64,000 nucleotides of DNA. Source: JAENVU01 sp963756815. Its GTDB lineage: Bacteria > Actinomycetota > Acidimicrobiia > IMCC26256 > JAENVU01. This document shows positions 26,497 through 36,150 of this stretch, piece after piece (the stretch's first letter is position 1; every line of letters starts with the position of its first letter). The DNA lies in NCBI GenBank assembly GCA_963756815.1, contig CAVWPR010000005.1:186001-250000 (forward strand), given 5' to 3'. The translations under genes were made by a program, and so were the position numbers. The notes beneath the pieces are model-generated. The model was not told the origin of the DNA. It ran no database searches and worked only from the letters and a program-made list of their open reading frames with translations.

Positions 26497-27224
26497 CGGA
26501 GCCGGCGGGGCTTCTTGCTCTCGCCGTGCGAGCGACTGCGGATGTGCACCGGCACCTCGAGGATGCGCAGACCGTTGCGCGACGCCTCGATGACGATCTC
26601 GGGCGCGGAGAAGCGCGGCTCGTTGAGGCGCATGGTCGAGAGGCTCTTCGCCCGGATCGCCCGGAACCCGTTGGTGCAGTCGGTGATCTCGGTCCGGCCG
26701 ACCCGGTTGATGAGGGCCGTGAAGGCGCGGATCCCGACGTCGCGCGCCCCGCCCTCGTCGTCGTAGTGCCCGAGGAAGCGCGAACCCTGGACGTAGTCGG
26801 CCCGGTCCTCGACGATCGGGGTCACGAGGTCGACCATCTGGTCGGGCCGGTGCTGGCCGTCGGCGTCCATGGTCATGACGATCTCGGCCCCGAGGGCCGA
26901 CGCGACGCTGAACCCGGTGCGCAGCGCATCACCCTGCCCCCGGTTCACCGGATGGACCGCCGTGACGAAGCCGGCGGCCCGTGCCACCGCCGCGGTGTCG
27001 TCGGTCCCACCGTCGACGACGACGATCGGCTCCACCCGCATCCCCGCAAGGGTGTCGGGCAGCTCGTGCAGCACCTCGACGATGCCGTCGGCCTCGTTGT
27101 AGGCGGGGATGACGACTGCGATCGTCGGCTCGGTGACCGGCGCGAGCTCCCCCAACCCGGCGATCGCCTGCGCGACGACGAGATCGCCGACGGTCCGGTC
27201 CAACGCGCGGTAGCGCTTGCTCAT
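26439..27224 (-). CDS. Family 2 glycosyltransferase
   Basis: 261 residues, ATG 27224 in an ATGA overlap with the epimerase gene. GT-A features: TIAVVIPAYNEADGIVEVL, VVDGGTDDT, the NRGQGDALRTGF ribose-binding loop, metal-binding DADGQHRPDQM, and NGFRAIRA. No membrane helices. Resembles polyprenol-phosphate mannosyl/glucosyl synthases (DPM1 class). Coupled to a sugar epimerase that may make its donor. Confidence 0.9.
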   Translation of the reverse strand: MSKRYRALDRTVGDLVVAQAIAGLGELAPVTEPTIAVVIPAYNEADGIVEVLHELPDTLAGMRVEPIVVVDGGTDDTAAVARAAGFVTAVHPVNRGQGDALRTGFSVASALGAEIVMTMDADGQHRPDQMVDLVTPIVEDRADYVQGSRFLGHYDDEGGARDVGIRAFTALINRVGRTEITDCTNGFRAIRAKSLSTMRLNEPRFSAPEIVIEASRNGLRILEVPVHIRSRSHGESKKPRRLRYPLGFLGVVVRTGRRDRA

Positions 27225-28174
27225 CTCGATGCTCCGGTGCTCGGCGAAACCGCGGACACGCCGCCGTACTCCTGCCGGAACCAGTCGGCGGTGATCTTCA
27301 GGCCGTCGGCGAGCGCGGTCTCCGGGGCGTAGCCGAGCTCGCGACGCGCGCGCGAGATGTCGGAGTACGCCCGGCGGATCTCCCCGGCGCGCTCGGGCTC
27401 GTGCTCGACGGTGACCTGCTCGTCGCCCACGATCTCGGCGAGGAGTCGCGCCAAGGTGTTCACGGAGGTCTCCACCCCGGTGCCGAGCTGGTAGAGGCCG
27501 GCCGCCGGTCGACGGCTGATCGCGGCGACCACCGCGTCGCACAGATCGTCGACGAAGAGGAAGTCGCGCGTCTGCTCGCCGTCGCCGTAGACGGTGATCG
27601 GCGCACCGTCCATGATGCGCTTCAGGTAGAGCGCGACGACGCTTCCCTTGTGGTAGCTGAACGGTCCGTAGACGTTCGTGAAGCGCAGCGCGGTCGCGTT
27701 GATGCCGTACGAGCCGGAGAAGGCGGAGCAGAGCCCCTCGCCCGCGAGCTTCGACGCGCCGTAGGGCGACAGCGGCCGAGGCGCGAGTGCCTCGTGGCCG
27801 GGCGGCTCCGCGGCGCCGAGCGGCGCGCCCGAGCTCGCGAACACGAACGCGGCGGCGCCGCCATCGCGCGCCGCGAGCAGCGCGTTCAGCGTCCCGATGA
27901 CGTTCGTCTCGGCGTCGCCACGCGGGTCCTCGACCGAGTCGACCACGCCGGTACGCGCCGCGAGGTGCACGATCGCGTCGACACCACCCGCCGCACGTTC
28001 GAGCGCGGAGACGTCCCTGATGTCACCCTCGACGATGTGGTCGTAGCCGGCCGCCTCGGCATCGGCCGCGCGCCCGGTGACGAAGCTGTCGTAGGCCACC
28101 GTGCGGGCACCGGCACCGCGGAGCACCCGCGCCAGGTTCACCCCGATGAATCCGGCGCCGCCGGTCACCAGCAC
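27221..28174 (-). CDS. NAD-dependent sugar epimerase, UDP-glucose 4-epimerase-like
   Basis: 317 residues. Short-chain dehydrogenase fold: VTGGAGFIGVNLARVL (NAD), GDIRDVSAL, HLAARTGV, the catalytic YGASK with upstream Ser, RFTNVYGP, and the substrate region TVYGDGEQTRDFLFVDDL. Family members interconvert nucleotide sugars such as UDP-glucose/galactose or their acids. The first accepted start is GTG 28174, giving almost no residues before the nucleotide-binding strand. In-frame sequence APLAGQT lies upstream, but only ATC and no ATG, GTG or TTG is found before a stop. Confidence 0.88.
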   Translation of the reverse strand: MLVTGGAGFIGVNLARVLRGAGARTVAYDSFVTGRAADAEAAGYDHIVEGDIRDVSALERAAGGVDAIVHLAARTGVVDSVEDPRGDAETNVIGTLNALLAARDGGAAAFVFASSGAPLGAAEPPGHEALAPRPLSPYGASKLAGEGLCSAFSGSYGINATALRFTNVYGPFSYHKGSVVALYLKRIMDGAPITVYGDGEQTRDFLFVDDLCDAVVAAISRRPAAGLYQLGTGVETSVNTLARLLAEIVGDEQVTVEHEPERAGEIRRAYSDISRARRELGYAPETALADGLKITADWFRQEYGGVSAVSPSTGASR

Positions 28175-28280
28175 CGTCTGGCCGGCGAGCGGTGCGTCGG
28201 GGTCCGGATCCGGGGCAACGATGGGGCGAAGCTACCAACCGCCGGCATCGCGACAGTGGACGCAGCCCGGGCGACGCGCG

Positions 28281-29911
28281 TCACCGACCGTCGAACAGCC
28301 AGCGCGGGAAGCTCGACGCCGGCGGTGACAGCAGGGCCGGAATCCGCGCGACGGCTGCGAGCTGGGCGTCGAGCGTCGCCTGCGTCCGCGGCCGGCTCGT
28401 CGACACGAACCACGGGAGGATCGCGGGGCGCGGTGCGGTCCCCCGCGATCACCTGCATCTCGGTCACGTCGTTGAGCGGACGGGTCGTGAGCCCGGGGAC
28501 ACCGGGATCGGATCCGGTGACCCACACGACGGGAGCGGAACCCGCCGTGAGTCGCGGCAACGGGCCGCCCACGATGAAGCGGAGCCGGCGATGGACCCCG
28601 CGCCAGCCGAGATACTGCGTGAGCGGGCGGCGCCAGCGCTGGTCGATCGGCCCCACCACGACGTCGTCGTGGCGTGGGACCGTGCGCAGGACCTCGGCGA
28701 GGCCCCGGTACTGCGTCTTCTGCGTCGGGTAGTAGGCAAGGACCGCGACCAGCGACAGCCCGACGACCAGGACCGTCGTCGTGACGACGACGGCACCCGG
28801 CCGCACCCGTGCGGTGCGCGGATGCGCGCGCCGCGAGCTCGGCCACGCGCACGGCGACGGCATGGATCCCGATCGCCGCGAGCAGCACGAGCGGGGGAAC
28901 CAGGAACTCGATGCGGCGCACGGCGAGGTACGTGTGCAGCGCCCATGCGAGCGGCACGAGCAGCGCGACGAACAGGACCACGTAGGCCAGGACACCGAGT
29001 GCCACGCGTCGGAGCGGGCCGCGGGCGAGGAGCGGGGCGGCCAACGCGAGGAGCACCAGCAGCACCGACAGCAACGTCCACCGCCCAGCGTTGCCCAGCA
29101 GCCACTGCGCGATGCGACCGTAGAGATCGGGCTCGAGCCGCACATGCGGGAACACGTCCGTGTTCAGCGCGTACGAGTGTCCGTGCACGATGTCGGGGAT
29201 CCACCGCAGGGCCCCCCACAGGTACCAGGGCGCGGCGACCACGGCCGCGACGAGCACGCCCACTCCGAGATCGCGAGCCTCGGCGCCGGTCCCCTGCGGA
29301 CCGCGGCGGCCGCGTCTCAGGACCGCGAGTGCCACGCCGAGCTGGGCCACGACGACGACCGGCGCGAAGGGATGGGCCAGGAGCAGGACGCCCACCGCGA
29401 CGCCCCACCACACGAACGCGGCGCGCGTCCGCAGCTGCAACGCGCGCACGACGAGCCACCACGTGACCACGTGGAGCGCGGAGAAGGTCGTGTAGTAGCG
29501 GACCTCCTGCGAGTACCTCACGGCGAAGGGCGCGACCGCGAGGAGCAGACCCGCGAGGATCGCCACCTCCCGTCGTCCCGTGACGCGGCGCGTGAACATG
29601 ACGAGACCGAAGATCTCGAGGGTGCCGAACAGCGCGGCCGGAACCCGCGCCGCGGTCTCGAAGTCGATCGGGAGGCGCAGCGCCATCCAGACCACGACGG
29701 GATGCAGTGGCGACTCGAAGGGCCCGCGTTGGTTCCGCAGGTGCGTCAGCAGATGGCCGGAGCGGACGAAGGAGACGACGTTGATCTCGTCGACCCAGAG
29801 GCTGTCCGTGCCCAGCTGGACCAGCCGCAGGACGAGTCCGAGCAGGACGACGGCACCGACGGCGTAGGCGAAGGGGCGTGCGTCCGGAGCGCTCGGCCTC
29901 GCGCCGGGCAT
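28281..29911 (-). CDS. GT39/ArnT-like membrane glycosyltransferase, two frameshifts
   Basis: The N-terminal 370 residues read cleanly from 29911: LVQLGTDSLWVDEINVVSFVRSG carries the D-E pair typical of the first lumenal loop of PMT/ArnT enzymes, followed by AILAGLLLAVAPFAVRYSQEVRYY and about ten helices. A shift near 28800 continues into VVVTTTVLVVGLSLVAVLAYYP, and a second near 28435 gives PWFVSTSRP and ARIPALLSPP with stop at 28281-28283. Total about 540 residues. Uses a polyprenyl-phosphate sugar to glycosylate an acceptor outside the membrane. The uncorrected frame gives a false C-terminus. Confidence 0.83.
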
Positions 29912-29919
29912 GCGGCGCG

Positions 29920-31068
29920 CTAGCGCCAGCGTGTGGCGGGGTCGATCGCGCGCGGGTTGACCCGGTCCTTGAAGCGCTCGACGGTGTGGAGCACCGTCTC
30001 GATGAGCTCCTCCGAGAGCAGCCGCGGCTTCAACCCGAGGTCGAGCAGACCGGTGTGCGTGGGGTTGTAGTAGTGCTCCTCGAGCTCCACACGCGGGTTG
30101 TCGACCCGGGACAGCATCGCGTTGTACCCGAGGTGGCGGGCCGCGGCGACCACCTCCTCGGCCAGCTGCATCACCGAGAAGGTCTGCGTGAACTGGTTGA
30201 ACACGCGCATCTCACCTTCGGCCGCAGGAGTGCGCGTCGCGAGCTCGATGCACTGGATCGTGTCACGGATGTTCAGGAACCCGCGCGTCTGGTGACCGGA
30301 GCCGTACACGGTGATCGGGTGGCCGATCACCGCCTGCACGCAGAATCGGTTGAGCGCGGTGCCGAAGATCTCGTCGTAGTCGAACCGGGTCAGCAGCCGA
30401 TCGTCGACCTCGGTGTCGTCGGTGTGGATGCCGTACACGACGCCCTGGTTGAGGTCCGTCGCGCGCATGCCCCAGATGCGACAGGCGAAGTGGATGTTGT
30501 GCGTGTCGTGCACCTTCGACAGGTGGTAGAAGCTCCCCGGCAGCTTCGGGAACGGCAGGCGGTCGGTACGGCCGCGGTGCTCGACGTCGAGGTAGCCCTC
30601 CTCGATGTCGATGTTCGGCGTGCCGTACTCACCCATCGTGCCGAGCTTCACGAGGTGCGCGTCGGGCGTGAGCTCGTGCATCGCCCAGATGACGTTCATG
30701 CAGCCCTCGACGTTGTTCCGCTGCGTCTCCCACGCGTGATCGCGGTCGATCATGGAGTACGGCGCGGACGCGATCTCGCCGTAGTGGACGATCGTCTCGG
30801 GCCGGAAGCTCGCGAACACCGACCGGAGGCCCTCGTAGTCGCACAGGTCGAGCACGTGCGCCTCGATGCGCGCACCGGTGATCTGGGCCCAGGCCTCGAC
30901 GCGCTCCTGCATCGAGGCGATCGGGGTGAGGCTGTCGGTCCCCCGCTCGAGGTGACCGCGACGCCGGGTGAAGTCGTCGACGATGCACACGTCGTCGCCC
31001 TGACGCGAGAAGTGCATCGCGGTCGGCCACCCGAGATACCCGTCACCACCGAGAATGAGGACCCTCAC
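29920..31068 (-). CDS. UDP-sulfoquinovose synthase (SQD1/SqdB/Agl3 family)
   Basis: 382 residues. GTG 31068 is chosen because GGAGGT sits 5 bases upstream. SQD1-specific sequence is plain: ILGGDGYLGWPTA, IVDDFTRR, PYSMIDRDHAWETQRNN, LGTMGEYGTPNIDIEEG (catalytic Thr and Glu region), YHLSKVHDTHN (Tyr and Lys), LNQGVVYGIHTDD and RFDYDEIFGTALNRF. The enzyme makes UDP-sulfoquinovose from UDP-glucose and sulfite with bound NAD. The next gene upstream is a flippase, not an SQDG synthase, so the sugar may go into a polymer or surface glycan instead of sulfolipid. Confidence 0.95.
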   Translation of the reverse strand: MRVLILGGDGYLGWPTAMHFSRQGDDVCIVDDFTRRRGHLERGTDSLTPIASMQERVEAWAQITGARIEAHVLDLCDYEGLRSVFASFRPETIVHYGEIASAPYSMIDRDHAWETQRNNVEGCMNVIWAMHELTPDAHLVKLGTMGEYGTPNIDIEEGYLDVEHRGRTDRLPFPKLPGSFYHLSKVHDTHNIHFACRIWGMRATDLNQGVVYGIHTDDTEVDDRLLTRFDYDEIFGTALNRFCVQAVIGHPITVYGSGHQTRGFLNIRDTIQCIELATRTPAAEGEMRVFNQFTQTFSVMQLAEEVVAAARHLGYNAMLSRVDNPRVELEEHYYNPTHTGLLDLGLKPRLLSEELIETVLHTVERFKDRVNPRAIDPATRWR

Positions 31069-32464
31069 CAATGACCTCCGTGGTCGTGTGTCGCTCGGCC
31101 GGCTCACCGAGCGGAACCGGTCGCGGCCGCAGGGCCGGGCCGGTGGGCGGCGAGGCTATCGGTGGGCGGTATCGGTGTCGGGGACCTGCCGCGACGTCCG
31201 AGCCCGCGAGGGGACCGTGCGCGAGCAGACCCATCGCGACGGTGGCCGCGACCGCGCCGGCGAGGAATCCCCACTCGACGCGGAGCAGCGTGTCGTGGCC
31301 GACGAGGACCACGCCGACGAGCACGGCGACGCCGACGGCCCATCCCGCAGTCACGCGATCCGGACGTTCTCGGGCAATCAGTGCGCTCGCGTACGTCACC
31401 GCCATGAGGTAGATGCACGACGCGGCGGCAAGGAGCGCGAGGTCGCGCCGACCGAGCGCGAAGCCCGGACCCCACCCGATCCGCAGCACCAGGGGACCGA
31501 GGAGCGCGGCACCGGCGGCCGCGACCACCGTGAGTCCGGCGAGCGCGAGCACGAGCGCGCGGGTCTCGGACCGGAGCGCCACGGTCCGGCCGCCCCCGGC
31601 GTGGTGCGACAGGCGCGGGACGAGCGCCGCCTGCGCGGCCTGGAACAGGAACACGGGCACGCGCGCCACGATGAGGCTCGCGACGAACGCGCTGACGAGG
31701 TGCGAGTCGTCGGCGGGCGCGAACAGGCGGACGAACACCGGCGCGAGGTTCACGAGCGCCTGCGCGAGGATCGAGGCGCCGAGGAGCCAGCCGAGCGCGC
31801 GCGACAGCTCGCGCCACGGCGACTCGGGCCCGGGCTGGCGCAACACCGCGGCCTGGTGGCCGAGGAGCCCGGCGGCGATCCCCACGAACGGTGCGACGGC
31901 GAGGACGAACGCGTAGACCGACGCGTCGCGCACGCCGAACGCGGCCAGCACGCTCGCGGCAACGACGCGCGCGGCGGCCTCGACCCCGAGGAGCCGGCCG
32001 TAGGCGCGGAACTGGAGCTCACCGGCGAGCACGCCCCGCACGAGGTACTCGAGCATCGTCGCGACGAACAGCACCTCGAACGCGACGAGCAGCGCCCAGT
32101 CGCCGCCGAACAGGTCGCGGACCAGGACCGGACCGGCGAGCGCGGTGACCAGGACGACGAACGCGCTGAACAGGCCGGCGATGACGGCGGCTCGCCGGAT
32201 GACGGGTCCGATGCCCAGCCCGCGCGCGCGGCGGCTGGAGATGGCCCGACCGACCTCCTGCTCCACCGGCAGGCCCATCGCGTTGCCGACGAGGAAGCCC
32301 ACCACCCACAGCGTCGAGAGGCCCGACGCTGCGGTCGCGCCGAGCGCACGGCCGGTGACGGCCAGGAAGCCGTACGTGAGGATCCCGCTGATGCCGACCC
32401 AGACGCCGACGGTCCCCGTCCCACGGGGCAGCACGGCCGCCGGGTTGCGGGATCGGTGCTCCAC
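31043..32464 (-). CDS. Polysaccharide/lipid-linked oligosaccharide flippase (MOP superfamily)
   Basis: About 473 residues from GTG 32464, with 12-14 hydrophobic segments (ILTYGFLAVTGRALG, GFLVGNAMGLPVEQEVGRAIS, VASLIVARVPVFLFQAAQAAL). The LEQEVGRAI-like motif near the second helix is shared with a paralogue at 44368. These proteins move polyprenyl-linked glycans to the outer face. The start is uncertain: the open frame runs on antisense to metH, but TAGGGC 8 bases before this GTG fits the local leaderless pattern. The 3' end overlaps the SQD1 start by 26 bases and carries its ribosome-binding site. Confidence 0.85.
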   Translation of the reverse strand: MEHRSRNPAAVLPRGTGTVGVWVGISGILTYGFLAVTGRALGATAASGLSTLWVVGFLVGNAMGLPVEQEVGRAISSRRARGLGIGPVIRRAAVIAGLFSAFVVLVTALAGPVLVRDLFGGDWALLVAFEVLFVATMLEYLVRGVLAGELQFRAYGRLLGVEAAARVVAASVLAAFGVRDASVYAFVLAVAPFVGIAAGLLGHQAAVLRQPGPESPWRELSRALGWLLGASILAQALVNLAPVFVRLFAPADDSHLVSAFVASLIVARVPVFLFQAAQAALVPRLSHHAGGGRTVALRSETRALVLALAGLTVVAAAGAALLGPLVLRIGWGPGFALGRRDLALLAAASCIYLMAVTYASALIARERPDRVTAGWAVGVAVLVGVVLVGHDTLLRVEWGFLAGAVAATVAMGLLAHGPLAGSDVAAGPRHRYRPPIASPPTGPALRPRPVPLGEPAERHTTTEVIGEGPHSRW

Positions 32465-32646
32465 GCCGAGCCGCCCTACCGCGACACGGCGGTGGATCGA
32501 GGCGTGCCGGCCTCCGGGCGTGCCCTCGCGTCGCGATGTCTGGTGACCGGCACGCGGCGACGGTAACGAACGGTCGTCGCGCGACGGCGGATCGGACGCG
32601 CCGGCGGCACTGGGCGTACTCATCGAGGTCCGAGCGGTTGGCCCGG

Positions 32647-32652
32647 TAGCCT
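32647..32652 (+). promoter_or_regulatory. -10 element TAGCCT upstream of metH
   Basis: TAGCCT, then 11 bases to ATG 32664. No ribosome-binding site. No B12 riboswitch-like structure could be placed in the short space before metH. Confidence 0.45.
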
Positions 32653-32663
32653 TTCGTCCTCCT

Positions 32664-35600
32664 ATGACGGACTTCCTTGCGGCCGCCGACGAGCGGATCC
32701 TCATCCTCGACGGCGCCTTCGGTACCTGGGTGCAGGCCCAGGACCTCGGACCCGACGACTTCGGGGGCGCCGCCCTCGAGGGCTGCAACGAGCACCTGGT
32801 GCTCACGCGGCCCGATCTCGTCCGCCGGATGCACGACGAGTACCTCGCGGTGGGCGTCGACGCGGTCGAGACCGCCACGTTCGGCGCCTTCGGACTCGTC
32901 CTCGCGGAGTACGACCTCGCGGACCGGGCGTACGAGATGAACGTCGCCGCGGCACGCATCGCGAAGGAGTCGGCCGAGGAGTTCAGCACCCCGGACCGGC
33001 CACGCTGGGTGGTCGGCAGCCTCGGCCCCGGCACCCGGCTCCCGTCCCTCGGCGCGATCACGTTCGAGGCGCTGCGGACCGATTACCAGGAGCAGGCCGC
33101 CGGGCTCATCGAGGGCGGCGCCGACGTGCTGCTCGTCGAGACCGTCTACGACCTGCTCCAGGCGAAGGCCGCGCTCATCGCGTGCCGGCGGGCGATGGCC
33201 GACGCCGGACGCGAGCTGCCACTCATGGTGCAGGTCACCGTGGAGACCACGGGTCGCATGCTCGTGGGATCCGAGATCGGCGCCGCGCTGACCGCGCTCG
33301 AGGCGATGCGCCCCGACGTCATCGGGCTCAACTGCGCGACGGGCCCGGTCGAGATGACCGAGCACCTGCGCTACCTCGCGCAACACGCGCGCACGAAGCT
33401 CTCGTGCCTGCCCAACGCGGGTCTGCCGAGCGTCGTCGACGGCCACACCCACTACGACCTCACGCCGGACGGTCTCGCCGACGCGCACGAGCGGTTCGTC
33501 ACCGAGTTCGGACTCAATGTCGTCGGCGGGTGCTGCGGCACGACGCCTGCGCACCTCGCTGCGGTCGTCGAACGGCTCGGCAACGACCGCGCCCCCACGC
33601 CGCGCACGCCCGAGTTCGAACCGGGCTGCTCGAGCATCTACAGCCACGTGCCCTACCACCAGGAGCTCGCGTACCTCGCGATCGGCGAGCGCACCAACGC
33701 GAACGGGTCCAAGAAGTTCCGCGAGGCGATGCTCGCCGAGGACTGGGACACGTGCGTGCAGATGGCCAAGGACCAGGTGAAGGAAGGGGCGCACGTCCTC
33801 GACGTGTGCGTCGACTACGTCGGCCACGACGGCTCCGTCGACATGGAGCAGATCGCGTCACGGTTCGCGACGCAGGCCGCGCTGCCCCTGGTCTTCGACT
33901 CCACCGAGCCGCCGGTGATCGAGACCGGCCTCAAGCACTGCGGCGGCAAGGCGATCCTCAACTCGGCGAACCTCGAGGACGGTGAGCACCCGGGCTCCCG
34001 GCTCGACCGCGTGTTCACGCTCGCCAAGGAGTACGGCGCCGGCGTGATCTGCCTCGCGATCGACGAGGACGGCCAGGCGCGCGACGCCGACTGGAAGCTG
34101 CGCGTGTGCAAGCGCATCTACACGCTGGCCACCGAGCGGTACGGCATCGACCCGACCGACCTCCTCTTCGACATGCTCACGTTCCCGCTCGGCTCGGGCC
34201 AGGACGAGCTGCGACGCGACGGCATCGAGACGATCGAGGCGATCCGGCGCGCGAAGACCGAGCTCCCCGGCTCGTCCACGGTGCTCGGTCTCTCGAACGT
34301 GAGCTTCGGCCTCAAGCCCGCGATCAGGCACGTGCTCAACAGCGTGTTCCTGCACGAGTGTCGCGAGGCGGGACTCGACGCCGCGATCGCGCACGCGGCC
34401 CGCATCATCCCGATGCACAAGATCGACGACCACGTGCGGGAGGTCACGCTCGACCTCGTCTACGACCGCCGGCGCGACGGCTACGACCCGCTCACCGAGC
34501 TCATGGGCCTCTTCGAGGGCGTCGAGGCCGGCGAGATCGAGCAGGAGGACCGCTCGGGCTGGACGATCGAGGAGCGCCTGTCGCACCGCATCATCGACGG
34601 CGAGCGCGACGGCATCGAGGCCGATCTCGACGAGGCCCTGGCCGGCGGCCGTCCCGCGCTCTCGATCATCAACGACGTCCTCCTCGAGGGCATGAAGGTC
34701 GTCGGCGAGCTCTTCGGGCGGGGCGAGATGCAGCTGCCCTTCGTCCTGCAGAGCGCCGAGACGATGAAGACCGCGGTGGCGTACCTCGAGCCGCACCTGG
34801 AGAAGGCCGACGCCGGCGGCAAGGGCATCGTCGTCATCGGCACGGTGAAGGGCGACGTCCACGACATCGGCAAGAACCTCGTCGACATCATCCTCACGAA
34901 CAACGGCTACGAGGTCCACAACATCGGGATCAAGGCACCGCTGCAGACCTTCGTCGACAAGGCCAAGGAGGTCGGTGCCGACGCGATCGGCATGAGCGGC
35001 CTGCTCGTGAAGTCGACGATCATCATCCGCGAGAACCTGCTCGAGATGAACGACCTGGGGCTGGCCGAGACGCCGGTGCTGCTCGGCGGCGCCGCGCTCA
35101 CGCGCAACTACGTGGAGCGCGACCTGCGCGAGGTGTACGAGGGCCGACTGTTCTACGGCAAGGACGCGTTCGAGGGGCTCCACACCATGGACACCCTCAT
35201 GACCGCGAAGAAGTCCGGCACGATCGACCCCGACCTCGGTCGGGCGCCGGGTGGCCGGAAGCTCCCGCCGCGCAAGTCCGAGCTCGACGCCGCCGCGCCA
35301 CCGGTCGAGGTCCCGGCGCGCTCCGACGTCGCCACCGACGTCGAGGTGTTCACCCCGCCGTTCCTCGGCGCGCGCGTCGCCAAGGGCATCTCGCTCGACG
35401 AGATCGCCGGCTTCGTCAACGAGACCGCGCTGTTCCGGAACCAGTGGCAGTTCCGCCCCGAGGGCGGCGAGTCCGACGACGAGTTCAAAGCCCGGATCCG
35501 GCCGACGCTGCGCGCCGAGCTGGACAGTGCGAAGTCCGAGGGTTGGCTCGTCCCGGCGGTGGCCTGGGGCTACTTCCCGGTCAACGGCGACGGCGACGAC

Positions 35601-36150
35601 CTCGTGGTGTGGACCGACGACGACCGCACCACGGAGCGGTGCCGGTTCCACTTCCCCCGTCAGCAGAAGGCGCCGTTCCTCTGCATCGCCGACTTCTTCC
35701 GCAGCGCCGACTCCGGCGACGCGGACTACGCCGGGTTCCACGTCGTCACGGTCGGCAACGAGGCGACAGCACGCGAGCGCGAGCTGTTCGCCGCGAACAA
35801 GTACCAGGACTACCTGCTGTGCCACGGGCTCTCCGTCGAGATGACCGAGGCGCTCGCCGAGCTGTGGCACAAGCGCATCCGCCAGGAGTGGGGCTACGTC
35901 GGCGAGGACGGTCCGAGCCTGGCCGGCCTGTTCCGCCAGAAGTACCGGGGATCGCGGTACTCCTGGGGCTACCCCGCCTGTCCCGACCTCGAGGACCAGG
36001 CCAAGCTCGTGGAGCTGCTCGAGGTCGATCGCATCGGCGTCGTCCTCACCGAGGAGTTCCAGCTCGAGCCCGAGCAGTCGACGAGCGCCATCATCGTCCC
36101 GCACCCGGAGGCGAAGTACTTCGTCGCGTCGCAGCGCGCGCGGCACGCTC
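32664..36150 (+). CDS. metH: Cobalamin-dependent methionine synthase
   Basis: About 1,160 residues, the usual MetH size. In order: homocysteine domain (zinc site GGCCGTT near 289), pterin domain (AIGERTNANGSKKF near 339), B12 cap and Rossmann domain (DVHDIGKN near 731, whose His ligates cobalt), and SAM-binding activation domain (RQEWGY, then YRGSRYSWGYPACPDLEDQ). Methylates homocysteine from methyl-tetrahydrofolate. Family similarity ends at HPEAKYFVA (about 36127), but no stop follows in this frame until 37007, antisense to the next gene. A lost stop through an indel is likely, so the end given is approximate. Confidence 0.93.

Noticed and set aside
28232..29911. Single-frame reading of the GT39-like gene with an Arg-rich C-terminus
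   Set aside because: A better protein-like continuation exists in two other frames, ending with stop 28281-28283.
33858..36146. A 762-codon minus-strand open frame inside metH
   Set aside because: Antisense to a full-length, well-conserved MetH; composition typical of the reverse complement of GC-rich codons.
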